DNA of 64,000 nt from Lysinibacillus capsici (GCF_003367505.1 NZ_PXXX01000011.1:124001-188000), one strand, 5' to 3'. Positions 54,126-63,490 are shown, counted from the stretch's first letter. Numbers and translations: made by a program. The notes: a model not told the origin generated them from the letters alone.

Positions 54126-54683
54126 TTAACTAGACGAGCACAACCCATTATTGAGCTTTGGCATATAAGTACTTCCACCTGCTACCATTACTTTTGTTTC
54201 AACATCATAAATTGCATAATTACCTCTAAATTCTTTTTCAGTGTCTTTAAAGGAATAAAAGAAATAAACTTGCCTATCGGGGCTAATAGTACTTAATATC
54301 AATATCAGGATAGGTACGAAGAATATTTCCATCGAAAGTTATATAATTTAAACTTTCTACCTAATTAAACAATAATTTCTTTCTTACATTTACAGATGCA
54401 TCAGGTATTTCTTTAAAAAGAACAGTATCCAAATACCTTTGCTGTTGCTTTGGCTTCAGCTTATATCTTTGATTAACCTCCTGATGAATAGGATATTTTA
54501 GGTCTCTTAATGCCTGGTAAAATTCATCTACAGTTTCATTAATAACTTTTTCCTTATTTGCGGGATGTAATTATTCATTTTTATCTGAAGGTGTAGTTTG
54601 TGAAAAAACAGGACTTACTAATAACATAGAAAAACTGAACAAAATATAAACACAATCAAACTAATTATGAATGGATTTTTCAT
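54126..54683 (-). pseudogene. Decayed gene for a small secreted protein
   Basis: An ATG at 54683 after AAGGGG starts a signal peptide (MKNPFIISLIVFIFCSVF) that runs out of frame. The shifted phase continues VSPVFSQTTPSDKNE, a TAA, then INETVDEFYQALRDLKYPIH and KPKQQQRYLDTVLFKEIPDA. After a TAG it reads VESLNYITFDGNILRTYPDI. A last phase reads SPDRQVYFFYSFKDTEKEFR to about 54126. At least four lesions split it. The family was not recognised. Confidence 0.6.
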
Positions 54684-54729
54684 TTAGATTACCCCTTTTT
54701 AGAAGTAACCCCTAGATGTTCTTTAGCTA

Positions 54730-54840
54730 TCCTGCTCTGTTAGTTTAAGTGAGAAACTTCACAATTTTATTCTATGATTTCAATAATAATATCCAATTTT
54801 ATTGAAAACGTTCATCAACAATCTGGCCCGCTTGTTGAAC
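54730..54840. repeat. Degenerate dispersed repeat (family A)
   Basis: CCTGCTCTGTTAGTTTAAG near 54731 and AACAATCTGGCCCGCTTGTT near 54817-54836 match, in order, elements of the copies at 54005 and 52770. Confidence 0.45.
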
Positions 54841-54870
54841 AAAAAACTCCCGCATATCAACACAGGATTT

Positions 54871-54916
54871 TTAATCGAACTTTGTTTTAAATGATCAATC
54901 TTTTTTATAAAACTAC
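54871..54916. repeat. Dispersed repeat copy B2
   Basis: AATCGAACTTTGTTTTAAAT and the following CAATCTTTTTTATAAAACTA match copy B1 at 46796-46841. The copies lie 8 kb apart in gene-free DNA. Confidence 0.6.
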
Positions 54917-54981
54917 AATGGCTACCCATGAATTTACTTTATTCTAATTTTGAATCTTGCACACGTAACTTTATTTCGAAG

Positions 54982-55464
54982 TTACATTCTTCTTTCCATT
55001 AAAACTGTATCATGCCATATCCCATCTAATTGAGCAATTTTTTCTCTTGTACCAACAATTCGAAAGCCCATCTTTTTATGTAATTGGATACTTGATGAAT
55101 TGATCGCAAAGATGGATGATTGGAGTGTCCAAAACCCCTCCTTTTCACTCTCTTCAATTAGTACTTTAAATAGCTTAGAGGCAATACCTTTCCCTTTACT
55201 TTCACTCGATATATAAACACTAACTTCTCCAACTCCAGAATAGACGGAGCGTGTAGAGACGGGTGAAATGCCAATCCAACCAACCACTCTATTGTGTTCT
55301 TCTGCAACAAAACGCAAGGTCGCATGGTGTCTTTCATCCCATACCTGTTCACTTGGCACTATTGTTTCAAAAGTTGCCATTCCTGTTTCGATTCCCTCTT
55401 TATAAATCTTTAATACCTCTTGTAAATCCTTCTTTTCCATTTTACGAATAATAAGTGTGTCCAT
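54982..55464 (-). CDS. GNAT acetyltransferase, phosphinothricin/arsinothricin N-acetyltransferase type (ArsN1-like)
   Basis: The 160-residue protein matches the PAT family: IYKEGIETGMATFETIVPS, VGWIGISPVSTRSVYSGVGEVSVYI, and SKGKGIASKLFKVLIEESEKEGFWTLQSSIFAINSSS. Relatives acetylate phosphinothricin, and in arsenic clusters (ArsN1) the amino group of arsinothricin. Its place at the end of an ars cluster favours the second role, but this is inferred. The ATG follows AAGGGGG. A hairpin separates it from the oxidoreductase gene. Confidence 0.75.
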   Translation of the reverse strand: MDTLIIRKMEKKDLQEVLKIYKEGIETGMATFETIVPSEQVWDERHHATLRFVAEEHNRVVGWIGISPVSTRSVYSGVGEVSVYISSESKGKGIASKLFKVLIEESEKEGFWTLQSSIFAINSSSIQLHKKMGFRIVGTREKIAQLDGIWHDTVLMERRM

Positions 55465-55491
55465 CCCATTTCCCCCTTGGTATTTTAAAAG

Positions 55492-55515
55492 GACTGCTAG
55501 CTTGCGCTAACAGTC
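55492..55515 (-). terminator. Hairpin between oxidoreductase and acetyltransferase genes
   Basis: GACTGCTAGC at 55492-55501 pairs with GCTAACAGTC at 55506-55515 (one mismatch), followed on the minus strand by CTTTT. It may act as a partial terminator, tuning the last gene. Confidence 0.5.
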
Positions 55516-55521
55516 AAATTT

Positions 55522-56877
55522 TTAACAACATGTATTGGATTGATTAACAAGATTAATACTACATACGCCTGTTTCTGGTAATTCTAATTCCACACGTTTC
55601 GACGCTTCTTCATCTCCTGATAAATAAGCTGTTATAGAACGAACCTGTTCGTAGCCTGTGGCCATTAAGAATGTAGGTGCGCGTCCATAACTTTTTGCAC
55701 CGACAATGTAGAAGTTCTTTTCTGGTTGTCGTAGTGTTTCTTCTCCATGCGCCCTTACTGTGCCACAACTATGCTCATTAGGATCAATTAAGGGCGCTAA
55801 TGCTTGCACACTTTCTGTTGCTGAATCAATAGATAAACGCAGTTCATTGTTCATGGTAAAGTCAGGTCGATTTCCTGCATTAACAATAAGTTCATCGAAT
55901 CCTGTAAGTACTTTTTGTCCTCCATTAATAGTACCTATAATATGAATATTCTCTTCTTTTTTCACTTGTGAAATATAGAAAGGTGTTACTACCTCAATCT
56001 TTCCTGTATCTACTAACTCATGGATGCGAATACCCAGTGCGCCACGTGCTGCCAACGCATCTTTTTCCTCCCCGCCATAGGCCTCTTCTACAGATTTTTT
56101 ACGCATAAGCCACACAAGCTTTGTTGCAGGATTATCTTTTTGTAATTCAGCCAAAGCTAATAAGGTATTGATCGCTGAATGACCACCACCAATGACAGCA
56201 ACCTTCTTATTTGCATATCTCTTAGGGTTCGTATTTATATCTGGAATACCATACTCAATGTGATCTGCTATTGCTTTTTCATTTTTTAGCCAAACACCTG
56301 TAGAATTTGCTGGGTTTGGATTCCCCCATGTTCCTGTTGCATCAATAACTGCTTTCGCCTCAATAATATCGATATCATCCTCTTTTTCAACATATATATT
56401 AAAGGACTGATTGAATCGATTTTTTGATTTCATTTTATCATTAAATTGTCTTGATATACCTACTACTTTTGAGTTCAATCGGATACTTGGTTTTATTTGT
56501 GTTAACTCTGCCAAAGGTTTTAAATAAAGATCTATTAATTCATGCCCCGTAGGTATTGTTTCTAAGTTAGGTTCTATCCAATCAGAGCCCTCTAATAATG
56601 ATTTAGCAGCTTTATTGATGTTATAACGCCATGGAGAAAATAATGTGACATGACCCCAAGTACGAATATTGTGTGCTATTTCATTGCCAGCTTCAAGTAA
56701 AATAAATGACTGGTTCTGCTCTACTAGATGAGCAGCAGTAGCTAACCCTATAGGACCTGCACCAATTATGACAATCGGTAAATTCTTATTTGGGATATTA
56801 ACACTCTCCTGTACTTCAATATCCTTAGTTGTAGTACAACAAGATTGATTTTGGTTGATTACTTTTAGTGTTTTCAT
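55522..56877 (-). CDS. FAD/NAD(P)-dependent oxidoreductase of the ars cluster (ArsO-like)
   Basis: The 451-residue protein has an FAD-binding GAGPIGLATAAHL near residue 39, a NAD(P)-binding GGGHSAINTLLAL near 230, and ATGTWGNPNP between them, as in flavin monooxygenases. Its N-terminal 20 residues include NQNQSCCTTT and the C-terminus ends SNTCC, so vicinal cysteine pairs flank the enzyme; such pairs could bind As(III). Similar genes are called ArsO in ars operons, with unsettled function. The ATG follows AGGAG. It has its own ArsR-type operator upstream. Confidence 0.75.
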   Translation of the reverse strand: MKTLKVINQNQSCCTTTKDIEVQESVNIPNKNLPIVIIGAGPIGLATAAHLVEQNQSFILLEAGNEIAHNIRTWGHVTLFSPWRYNINKAAKSLLEGSDWIEPNLETIPTGHELIDLYLKPLAELTQIKPSIRLNSKVVGISRQFNDKMKSKNRFNQSFNIYVEKEDDIDIIEAKAVIDATGTWGNPNPANSTGVWLKNEKAIADHIEYGIPDINTNPKRYANKKVAVIGGGHSAINTLLALAELQKDNPATKLVWLMRKKSVEEAYGGEEKDALAARGALGIRIHELVDTGKIEVVTPFYISQVKKEENIHIIGTINGGQKVLTGFDELIVNAGNRPDFTMNNELRLSIDSATESVQALAPLIDPNEHSCGTVRAHGEETLRQPEKNFYIVGAKSYGRAPTFLMATGYEQVRSITAYLSGDEEASKRVELELPETGVCSINLVNQSNTCC

Positions 56878-56898
56878 ATAAATTTCTCCTCTTTTCTC

Positions 56899-56920
56899 TA
56901 TATAAGCATTTTCTTATATA
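56899..56920. promoter_or_regulatory. ArsR-type operator before the oxidoreductase gene
   Basis: TATATAAG at 56899-56906 and CTTATATA at 56913-56920 form a perfect palindrome with a 6-bp spacer. The same half-sites and spacer occur before arsR at 61505-61526 with one mismatch, so this second unit is probably under ArsR control. Confidence 0.75.
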
Positions 56921-56934
56921 AAATATATTTTTTT

Positions 56935-56962
56935 ACGTCTAGCAGTTAGCTAGACGTAATTT
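56935..56962. other. Perfect hairpin after the arsR-acr3-arsCDA unit
   Basis: ACGTCTAGC and GCTAGACGT form a perfect 9-bp stem with a 5-nt loop. No T tract follows on the minus strand, so it is not a standard terminator. It marks the boundary between the two ars transcription units. Confidence 0.45.
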
Positions 56963-56981
56963 ATTTAAGCTTTTGTAATAG

Positions 56982-57206
56982 TTATGAACACACTTCAATT
57001 TCACACATGATTTTATCAATTTCTTTTATAGCTTTTTCAAATTGCAACCATGTAGAAGGGCCGTAACGCTCCATATCTCCTTTAAAGAAGAAATCAAAAG
57101 CAAATTCTTTAGCCTGTATCAATGTGTATTCTCTACTATTTATAATTAACTTTAAATAAGCGATAAAATAATCTTTTGTTAATACGCTAGCATGATTTAC
57201 TGTCAT
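56982..57206 (-). CDS. Small uncharacterised protein of the ars cluster
   Basis: The ATG at 57206 follows GGAGG at eight bases, giving 74 residues; a start at 57221 precedes that site. The protein is helical (TKDYFIAYLKLIINSREYTLIQAKEFAFDFFF) and ends with CEIEVCS, two cysteines five apart. No family was recognised. Its place in the ars operon and its cysteine tail suggest, but do not show, a role with arsenite. Confidence 0.6.
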   Translation of the reverse strand: MTVNHASVLTKDYFIAYLKLIINSREYTLIQAKEFAFDFFFKGDMERYGPSTWLQFEKAIKEIDKIMCEIEVCS

Positions 57207-57270
57207 TATTGTATCCTCCATTCACAGATAGAATAATTGCTAAGACAGACAGTATATTTAGAATTACTCT

Positions 57271-57552
57271 TTAGCAAGATGTCGGAGAGTATCCAACTAA
57301 TACTAAACCTAGTTCACCATTCTCTTCTTCTGCATGGATCGTAACATCTGTTAATTGCGGTGCAATATCAGGATGAATTGCGATTTCGATACCTTCAATT
57401 GTTTGAATCGCATCTTCTGCTGCTGGTGCTTCTAAGCCTACACCTAAATTAACCCCACAGCAGCCTGTAATACCAAAGAAACGAAGTGTTTTAACCTCGG
57501 AATCAGCTAATACCTGTTCTAAATAATTTTTACCTTCTGGACTCATTTTCAT
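57271..57552 (-). CDS. HesB/IscA-like small protein of the ars cluster
   Basis: The 93-residue protein resembles the A-type iron-sulfur carrier (HesB-like) fold: KNYLEQVLADSEVKTLRFFG then GCCGVNLGVGLE and a C-terminal PTSC. The cysteines are arranged CC plus C rather than the C...CxC of IscA. Genes of this type recur in arsenic operons. It may bind As(III) or a metal. ATGA overlap with arsA means coupled translation. Confidence 0.7.
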   Translation of the reverse strand: MKMSPEGKNYLEQVLADSEVKTLRFFGITGCCGVNLGVGLEAPAAEDAIQTIEGIEIAIHPDIAPQLTDVTIHAEEENGELGLVLVGYSPTSC

Positions 57553-59318
57553 TTGATTTTCTCTCCTTTTAATTCATGTAAGCCTTGTGCTCCAACCAGT
57601 GGCGTTTTTACCCATGGAATGGCCACAAATTGATTATTGCTGATGGATCTAACTTCTTTTAGCCATTTCGATTCTGCTTGTTGTTTTTGAATTAATGTTG
57701 GACTTGTTGTATAGATAGATGAAAATGCCTGATTAACAACCCACCAATCAACAGATAATCCAGCACGATGTAAATCTTCTTGTAAGCGCGAAGCTTCATA
57801 GACAGGTGTTGCTTCAGGGAGAGTTACAATGGCGACACTCGTATAAGAGGCATCACGCAACCTTGGTAACAGGTTTGAAACAGCTGGAGGAATATCCCCT
57901 TGTGAACGGCTTATTTCACGATGATAAGCTTCTGTTGCATCTAATAACAGCAGCGTATGCCCTGTTGGTGCAGTATCAATAATAATGACTTCATCTTGAT
58001 GATTTTCTACAACGTTAGCAAATGCTCGGAATACAGCTATTTCCTCTGTACAAGGAGAAGCCAAATCTTCTTTCACAAATGCTAAACCTTCCTCATTCAT
58101 CGTTTCACTTGCCTTTGCAAGCACTTCTGCTTCATAGTTTGCCACTTCTGCTTTTGGATCGATACGACTGATTGTTAAATTTTTAACGTTGTCATCACCG
58201 AATGTCCAATTGAGATGTGCGGCAGGATCTGTTGTAGTTAAATGTACATGAGTACCTTCTTCCGCTAATCGTAATGCAATATAAGAAGCCACCGTTGTTT
58301 TTCCAACCCCACCTTTACCCATCGTAAAAATGAGTTTCGGCTTACGCTCTAAATAATCTGCAATCATTTCTTCTATCTCAGGAATCTTAGTTACTTCATT
58401 TGATTCATCTTCATGTATAACTTCTTGGTCAGTCATCCATGCTTGCATACGCTCAATACTTGATAAAGAGTACGGTACAAAAGGTAAGTAGAATTGCTCA
58501 AATTGATTTAGTTCTTCAGGAATTCTTGCTATTGCATCAGCTTGACGTGCAATGAAAGCCTCTTCGATATCATCAGTAGAATTGGCATTGCTCATATATC
58601 CATTAATTAGTAGGGTCTGATTTTGAATACCTATTTCAAACAATTCGCGAGAAGCACGTGCTGCTTCCTTTAAAGGATTTTCTTCTGGGCGTGTCACTAA
58701 CATTAACGTTGTTTGATTAGCATTCTTTAAACGTTCAACTGCTTCTTTATAGATTTCACGTTGTGGCTCTAGCCCTTTTAAAGGACCTAAACATGAGGTA
58801 CCAGTCGTGTTATCATCTAGAAACGTAGACCATGCAGAAGGCAGTTGTAATAATCGTAACGTATGCCCTGTTGGCGCTGTATCAAACACGACAGTGTCAA
58901 AATTCCCTATGACTGAAGTATCAGTCAATAATGTTGCAAATTCATTAAAAGCAGCAATTTCTACTGTGCAAGCACCAGAGAGTTGCTCTTCCATATTTTG
59001 TAATACCACTTCAGGTAGCTTTCCACGATACGGACCAACCATTTGTTCTTTGTAATGCTGTGCCGCCTGTTCAGGATTCAAATTTATCGCAAATAAATTA
59101 TCTATGCCTTCAATTTTTGTTGGACTATTAGAAAACGTTTGGCCAAAAATATCTTGTAAGTTGGATGCGGGGTCTGTACTAATTAAAAGTACCTTTTTCC
59201 CTTCATTTGCAATGGCTATTGATAGGCTACAAGCAACCGATGTTTTCCCAACGCCCCCTTTCCCCGTGAAAAACAGGAATGGGGTGTCAGGGAAATGACT
59301 TCTTGTAAAACGTTCCAT
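57549..59318 (-). CDS. arsA: Arsenite-translocating pump ATPase
   Basis: The 589-residue protein is a double ATPase: GKGGVGKTS at about residues 19-27 and GKGGVGKTT at about 333-341, with DTAPTGHTLRLLQLP and DTAPTGHTLLLLD signatures in the two halves. Cysteines in SGACTVEIAAF, TGTSCLGP and ASPCTEEIAVF match the three allosteric As(III)-binding cysteines of E. coli ArsA. It normally energises ArsB. Here the only exporter in the cluster is Acr3. It lies 1 bp after arsD. Confidence 0.93.
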   Translation of the reverse strand: MERFTRSHFPDTPFLFFTGKGGVGKTSVACSLSIAIANEGKKVLLISTDPASNLQDIFGQTFSNSPTKIEGIDNLFAINLNPEQAAQHYKEQMVGPYRGKLPEVVLQNMEEQLSGACTVEIAAFNEFATLLTDTSVIGNFDTVVFDTAPTGHTLRLLQLPSAWSTFLDDNTTGTSCLGPLKGLEPQREIYKEAVERLKNANQTTLMLVTRPEENPLKEAARASRELFEIGIQNQTLLINGYMSNANSTDDIEEAFIARQADAIARIPEELNQFEQFYLPFVPYSLSSIERMQAWMTDQEVIHEDESNEVTKIPEIEEMIADYLERKPKLIFTMGKGGVGKTTVASYIALRLAEEGTHVHLTTTDPAAHLNWTFGDDNVKNLTISRIDPKAEVANYEAEVLAKASETMNEEGLAFVKEDLASPCTEEIAVFRAFANVVENHQDEVIIIDTAPTGHTLLLLDATEAYHREISRSQGDIPPAVSNLLPRLRDASYTSVAIVTLPEATPVYEASRLQEDLHRAGLSVDWWVVNQAFSSIYTTSPTLIQKQQAESKWLKEVRSISNNQFVAIPWVKTPLVGAQGLHELKGEKIK

Positions 59319-59319
59319 C

Positions 59320-59679
59320 TTAGGCTTCTCCTTTTAGTGACAAGCGTACTTTTGGCTTTTGTAGTAATTCGTCTTCTGAAAGTCCTGACCACTGTGAAAA
59401 TTGTTCATTTGTAGGATAGATCCCTTTGCAAAGTAATTCTCCATCCACAAACGTTGCAGGCAAGGCATCCATTCCTTCTGACATTAATAGTTGATTAATT
59501 GCTTCATTTTCTACAAAAGCATTTGGCTCGTTTGTAAGATTAAATCTCTCAGCTTCTATGTTTGTTTTCTTTAAATTATTCATAATAAATGACATACGCA
59601 ATAATTCTGGGTCTATAGAGGGTCCACATAAGCCTGTAGAACAGCACATTGCTGGCTCATAGATATGAATTTTTTTCAA
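59320..59679 (-). CDS. arsD: Arsenic metallochaperone and regulator ArsD
   Basis: The 119-residue protein starts at a TTG (59679) with GAGGAG ten bases before. C12-C13 in EPAMCCSTGLCG plus C18 are the As(III)-binding residues that pass arsenite to ArsA. It has no further C-terminal vicinal pair. It lies 1 bp downstream of arsC and 1 bp upstream of arsA. Confidence 0.93.
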   Translation of the reverse strand: MKKIHIYEPAMCCSTGLCGPSIDPELLRMSFIMNNLKKTNIEAERFNLTNEPNAFVENEAINQLLMSEGMDALPATFVDGELLCKGIYPTNEQFSQWSGLSEDELLQKPKVRLSLKGEA

Positions 59680-59680
59680 T

Positions 59681-60100
59681 TTATTTCAGCTCCTCAGCTA
59701 CAAATTGTTCAATGCGTTTACCAATTGCATCACGAACATTTTGGAATACAGCCCACTTCTCTTCATCAGTACCTGTCGCTTTCGCAGGATCTTCAAATCC
59801 CCAATGCTCCCGACGAACGTGAGAAGGTGTCATCGGGCATTTATCTGCTGCATCCCCACATAACGTGACAACTAACGTTGCACTGTTTAATGTCTCAGTA
59901 TCAATTACATCGGATGTATGATTTGAAATATCAACCCCTACCTCGGCCATCGCTTTTATAGCATTCGGGTTTACACCATGTGCTTCAATACCCGCACTTT
60001 TAACTGTCCAATTGGTAGGTAGTAATTTCTTTGCCCATCCTTCAGCCATCTGACTTCGACATGAGTTTCCTGTACATAAGAAATAAAGTATATTTGTCAT
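59681..60100 (-). CDS. arsC: Arsenate reductase, thioredoxin-coupled
   Basis: The 139-residue protein is of the low-molecular-weight phosphatase-like type: [14 protein letters not shown] at the N-terminus supplies the P-loop Cys (about C9), and [11 protein letters not shown] supplies the two further redox cysteines (about 81 and 88). It reduces arsenate to arsenite with thioredoxin. The ATG follows AAGGAG. Confidence 0.95.
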   Translation of the reverse strand: MTNILYFLCTGNSCRSQMAEGWAKKLLPTNWTVKSAGIEAHGVNPNAIKAMAEVGVDISNHTSDVIDTETLNSATLVVTLCGDAADKCPMTPSHVRREHWGFEDPAKATGTDEEKWAVFQNVRDAIGKRIEQFVAEELK

Positions 60101-60112
60101 AGTAATTGCTCC

Positions 60113-61171
60113 TTATAATTTAATGGTTTTAAAGTATTTTTTCTGCCAACGTAGGGCAACCCATACAAGTCCTATGAGAACAGGTACTTCTACAAGTGGA
60201 CCAATAACAGCAGCAAATGCCACGCCACTATGCAGGCCAAACACACCCACTGCAACCGCAATCGCTAGCTCAAAATTGTTACTTGCAGCTGTAAAAGAAA
60301 GAGCTGCTGTGACAGGATAAGATGCCCCAACTTTACGGGAAGAGAAGAATGACACAGCAAACATAATCACAAAGTAAATAAATAATGGAATAGCAATTCG
60401 CACTACATCAAGTGGCAGTTCTACTAATTGCTCACCCTTTAAAGCAAACATCATCACAATCGTGAACAACAGTGCAATTAGAGTCAGTGGTGAAATCTTC
60501 GGTAAGAACTTTTCCTCATACCAATGTTTCCCTTTTGTTTTAATCCCTATCCAACGTGTGAGGAACCCTGCAGCAAACGGGATACCTAAGTATATAAGTA
60601 CGCTCTTAGTAATCTCCCACATAGAAATGGATACATGGAAATTCTCTAAACCAAACCAACCAGGTAATACATTTAAGAAAAAGTAAGCAAAAATTGAATA
60701 AGTCACGATTTGAAAGATGGAGTTAAACGCAACTAAACCAGCTACATATTCACGGTCTCCACGTGCTAAATCGTTCCATACAATGACCATTGCAATACAA
60801 CGAGCTAAACCAATCATAATCAGTCCAGCCATATACTCTGGATAATCGTGCAGGAAAATGATGGCTAAAAAGAACATTAAGAACGGTCCGAGTAACCAGT
60901 TTTGAAAAAGAGAAAGTAAAAGCACTTTCCAATCCTTAAACACACGCCACATCTCTTCATACTTTACTTTCGCTAATGGTGGGTACATCATGACAATTAA
61001 CCCGATAGCAATCGGTATGGATGTTGTGCCAATAGACATGGCCTCTAATGCTTCTCCAATATTAGGCATTGTCAAACTTAATAAAACACCTATTCCCATA
61101 GCAACAAATATCCATAAGGTAAGGTAACGATCTAGAAAAGATAGCTGCTTGGTTAAAGAATCATTACTCAA
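60113..61171 (-). CDS. Arsenite efflux transporter Acr3
   Basis: The 352-residue protein with ten TM segments starts at a TTG (61171) eight bases after GGGGG and overlaps arsR by 8 bp. Acr3 signatures are [39 protein letters not shown] with the conserved Cys for As(III), and [21 protein letters not shown]. It exports arsenite, alone or with ArsA energy. Often annotated arsB. Confidence 0.93.
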   Translation of the reverse strand: MSNDSLTKQLSFLDRYLTLWIFVAMGIGVLLSLTMPNIGEALEAMSIGTTSIPIAIGLIVMMYPPLAKVKYEEMWRVFKDWKVLLLSLFQNWLLGPFLMFFLAIIFLHDYPEYMAGLIMIGLARCIAMVIVWNDLARGDREYVAGLVAFNSIFQIVTYSIFAYFFLNVLPGWFGLENFHVSISMWEITKSVLIYLGIPFAAGFLTRWIGIKTKGKHWYEEKFLPKISPLTLIALLFTIVMMFALKGEQLVELPLDVVRIAIPLFIYFVIMFAVSFFSSRKVGASYPVTAALSFTAASNNFELAIAVAVGVFGLHSGVAFAAVIGPLVEVPVLIGLVWVALRWQKKYFKTIKL

Positions 61172-61490
61172 TTATATTTCCCCCTACATGGCAACAATCT
61201 GTGCCACAGTTGCAACCCTTTAAAGGCTGAATTTGTTCTAAGATGCCCTTCATCAATGGCGTTTGATCCTCCACTAAACGGTAATGTTTCCAAGTCCCTA
61301 CTTTTCGTTCCGTAATAATGCCTGCCTCCTTTAATTTTCGTAAATGTTGACTAACAGCTGGTTGCGATATTCCGAGAACATCTACAAAATCACATACACA
61401 TACCTCCCCATTCTTCATGCATGCAAGTAATTTAATGCGGTTTAAATCTGCAGCTGCTTTTAGTTGTTTTTCAATTAGTGTATTTTCCAT
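61164..61490 (-). CDS. arsR: Arsenic-responsive repressor ArsR
   Basis: The 108-residue protein has a SmtB/ArsR winged helix ([13 protein letters not shown]-like start, [32 protein letters not shown]). The metal site is EVCVCDFV in the recognition region, with a further cysteine-rich tail [11 protein letters not shown]. It heads the operon, and a palindrome overlaps its promoter region, so it is autoregulated. Confidence 0.93.
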   Translation of the reverse strand: MENTLIEKQLKAAADLNRIKLLACMKNGEVCVCDFVDVLGISQPAVSQHLRKLKEAGIITERKVGTWKHYRLVEDQTPLMKGILEQIQPLKGCNCGTDCCHVGGNIIE

Positions 61491-61504
61491 TTATCTGCAC
61501 TCCT

Positions 61505-61526
61505 TATATAATTATTTGCTTATATA
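61505..61526. promoter_or_regulatory. ArsR operator before arsR
   Basis: TATATAAT at 61505-61512 and CTTATATA at 61519-61526 form a near-perfect palindrome with a 6-bp spacer, directly next to the ribosome site of arsR. A perfect copy with the same spacer lies at 56899-56920. Confidence 0.75.
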
Positions 61527-62099
61527 TTATTTTAAATAAAATCACCTCGTTAAAGAAAGGTGAATTAATTCGTATATAACTATATTCTTATATTATGATT
61601 TAATGTTTTGAATTGCAACAGATTTTTACCCAATTTGAGCTAAGTGCTGCTCTTAACGGGAGTTTCCATTAACAATTGGAGAGTCCCTTTTTTAATTCGC
61701 TAAAGAGAGAAATAATAGAAATTCATATAGATTAGAACAAAGAGAGTAGACTATCCACTTAATTGCTAAAATAATATGTTAAGCGCAAGCCATACGTATC
61801 TTTTAAATCAGCATCAGTTGCCAGGATAATTTGTTTCATTGAATTTGAGATCTCCAGAATCGATACGCCAGGTTGAACAATTGAAATTCCAAATTAAGTT
61901 TAAAACCAATATTATTAAGTTATGATAATACGCTTATTTTCCAACTGCTCTTAGAATAATTGCTGCATCTTTTTAATTATGAAAATTAAAAAGTAAACAT
62001 TAAAAGTTAAGACAAACATAAAATTTTCAAAAATAATTTAAAAATGGTAAATCCCCATTAATATCCCTTATAATCATATTTAAAGGGGGAAAATTCTAA
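61527..62099. other. Intergenic region with terminator-like hairpin and coding remnant
   Basis: No intact gene was seen. A weak hairpin with T6 lies near 61658-61697. On the minus strand at 61759-61893 an open piece reads GISIVQPGVSILEISNSMKQ and ILATDADLKDTYGLRLTYYF then stop, the C-terminal end of an unrecognised gene. Confidence 0.4.
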
Positions 62100-63086
62100 A
62101 TGAAAAAAATAGTTTCATATATTTTATTTGCACTCATTTTAATTTCTACAAATACGGTTAGTGCACAAAGTGTCGTTACTATCACTGGTGGGAAAATGAT
62201 TGAAAATCGTACGTTAGTCCCATTACGTTCAATCTTTGAAGAATTAGGAGCAACTGTAATATGGAATCAAAATACAAAAACCATTTCTGCAACTAAAGAT
62301 ACAACTAACATTTCATTAAAACTAGGAACGAAAACAGCTATAATAAACGGACAAGCAGTTTCTATCGATGTTCCTGCTCAAATTAGAAATGGCACAACTT
62401 TAGTACCTTTAAGATTTATTAGTGAAGCTCTAGGTGCTAACGTTAAATGGGATAATAAAACTTTAACCGCTACAATCGAGCAAAATGATAAGACTATCTC
62501 AGTAAAGGTAGAAATCCCCAAACAAGAGGGAAATAGGAATTTTTTGAACATTACGGACGCAGAGATTAAAGAAGCAATTCAAGAAGGGAATAAAGGTGTA
62601 TATCACCTCCACGATATAAGAAAAAAATATATAGTTCCTGTAGCATCAGATGGATTTGGACTAAAGTATTATCAACCTATTGTTAATATTAATACTCCAT
62701 ATTTAACTGTTCTATCTGTAGCTGCATTAAAAACTAATAAAAATGAAACTTTGTCTTTTTCAGAAGCTAAAAAATGGGTTGATATATATAAGCAATCAAA
62801 AAGTATTGATTTTACAATTGAGACATATGGTAATTCAATTGATGTAATATTTAACCCAATAAATATTGTTTTAAAACAAGGAGATAACTATATTTATCCA
62901 TCAAGCACTATATCTTTGGGTGTTCAAAGAACAACAAGTTGGCCAAATGATCCATCATATAATGAGAATCATACCTCCTTTTTTCCAACTAATAAAATAG
63001 ATACTAATGAAAATGCAACCCTTATCTTAAAAATGCCAGATAATACATTAATAACGTATAATGTTGTTTTTTCGAATTACAAATAG
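62100..63086 (+). CDS. Secreted stalk-domain protein (copper amine oxidase N-terminal-like repeats)
   Basis: The 328-residue protein starts with a signal peptide (cleavage near NTVSA). Two stalk repeats, ENRTLVPLRSIFEELGATVIW near 36-56 and NGTTLVPLRFISEALGANVKW near 99-119, resemble those in the protein at 34217. The C-terminal two-thirds (about 140-328) are beta-rich with many Asn/Thr/Tyr and no recognised family. It is probably cell-surface-bound or released. The ribosome site is AAAGGGGG. Confidence 0.72.
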   Translation: MKKIVSYILFALILISTNTVSAQSVVTITGGKMIENRTLVPLRSIFEELGATVIWNQNTKTISATKDTTNISLKLGTKTAIINGQAVSIDVPAQIRNGTTLVPLRFISEALGANVKWDNKTLTATIEQNDKTISVKVEIPKQEGNRNFLNITDAEIKEAIQEGNKGVYHLHDIRKKYIVPVASDGFGLKYYQPIVNINTPYLTVLSVAALKTNKNETLSFSEAKKWVDIYKQSKSIDFTIETYGNSIDVIFNPINIVLKQGDNYIYPSSTISLGVQRTTSWPNDPSYNENHTSFFPTNKIDTNENATLILKMPDNTLITYNVVFSNYK

Positions 63087-63110
63087 CATTAAAATTTTTG
63101 CAACGAAGGA

Positions 63111-63140
63111 AGGTGTAGCTCCTAAGGCTACATCTTTTTT
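63111..63140 (+). terminator. Intrinsic terminator
   Basis: AGGTGTAGC at 63111-63119 pairs with GCTACATCT at 63127-63135, followed by T6. Confidence 0.85.
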
Positions 63141-63490
63141 ATTGAATTAGTTTGGATAATATGACCATATTTTAGATATTATATTTCCGTATTTTATACG
63201 AAGTATCATTTCTTTGAATCTCTCTTATTCACAAAAAATCCGATATTGTAAGCTTCTCTACTAGTATCCATCCTGTATTAAATACCTTTTTTTGAAAACT
63301 ACTCTATGAGAAAAATTGAGACATATCATTATTCACTAAACAATATTTCAATTCGTATCAGAACACCAGAGTGTTAATTTTTTGTAATTAACTTTGAAAG
63401 TTTTGAGCACCTTTTCACAGGAATACATATGTGTTCTTAAGGTATATTAAATTCTAATATTATAAATAGATTTATAATATTAGTTTTTTA
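63141..63490. other. AT-rich intergenic DNA
   Basis: No gene, repeat or clear signal was recognised. Confidence 0.4.

Noticed and set aside
56982-57206. Small Cys-tail gene as an ArsR or ArsD relative
   Set aside because: Neither the winged-helix pattern nor the ArsD CC motif is present, so it was left as uncharacterised.
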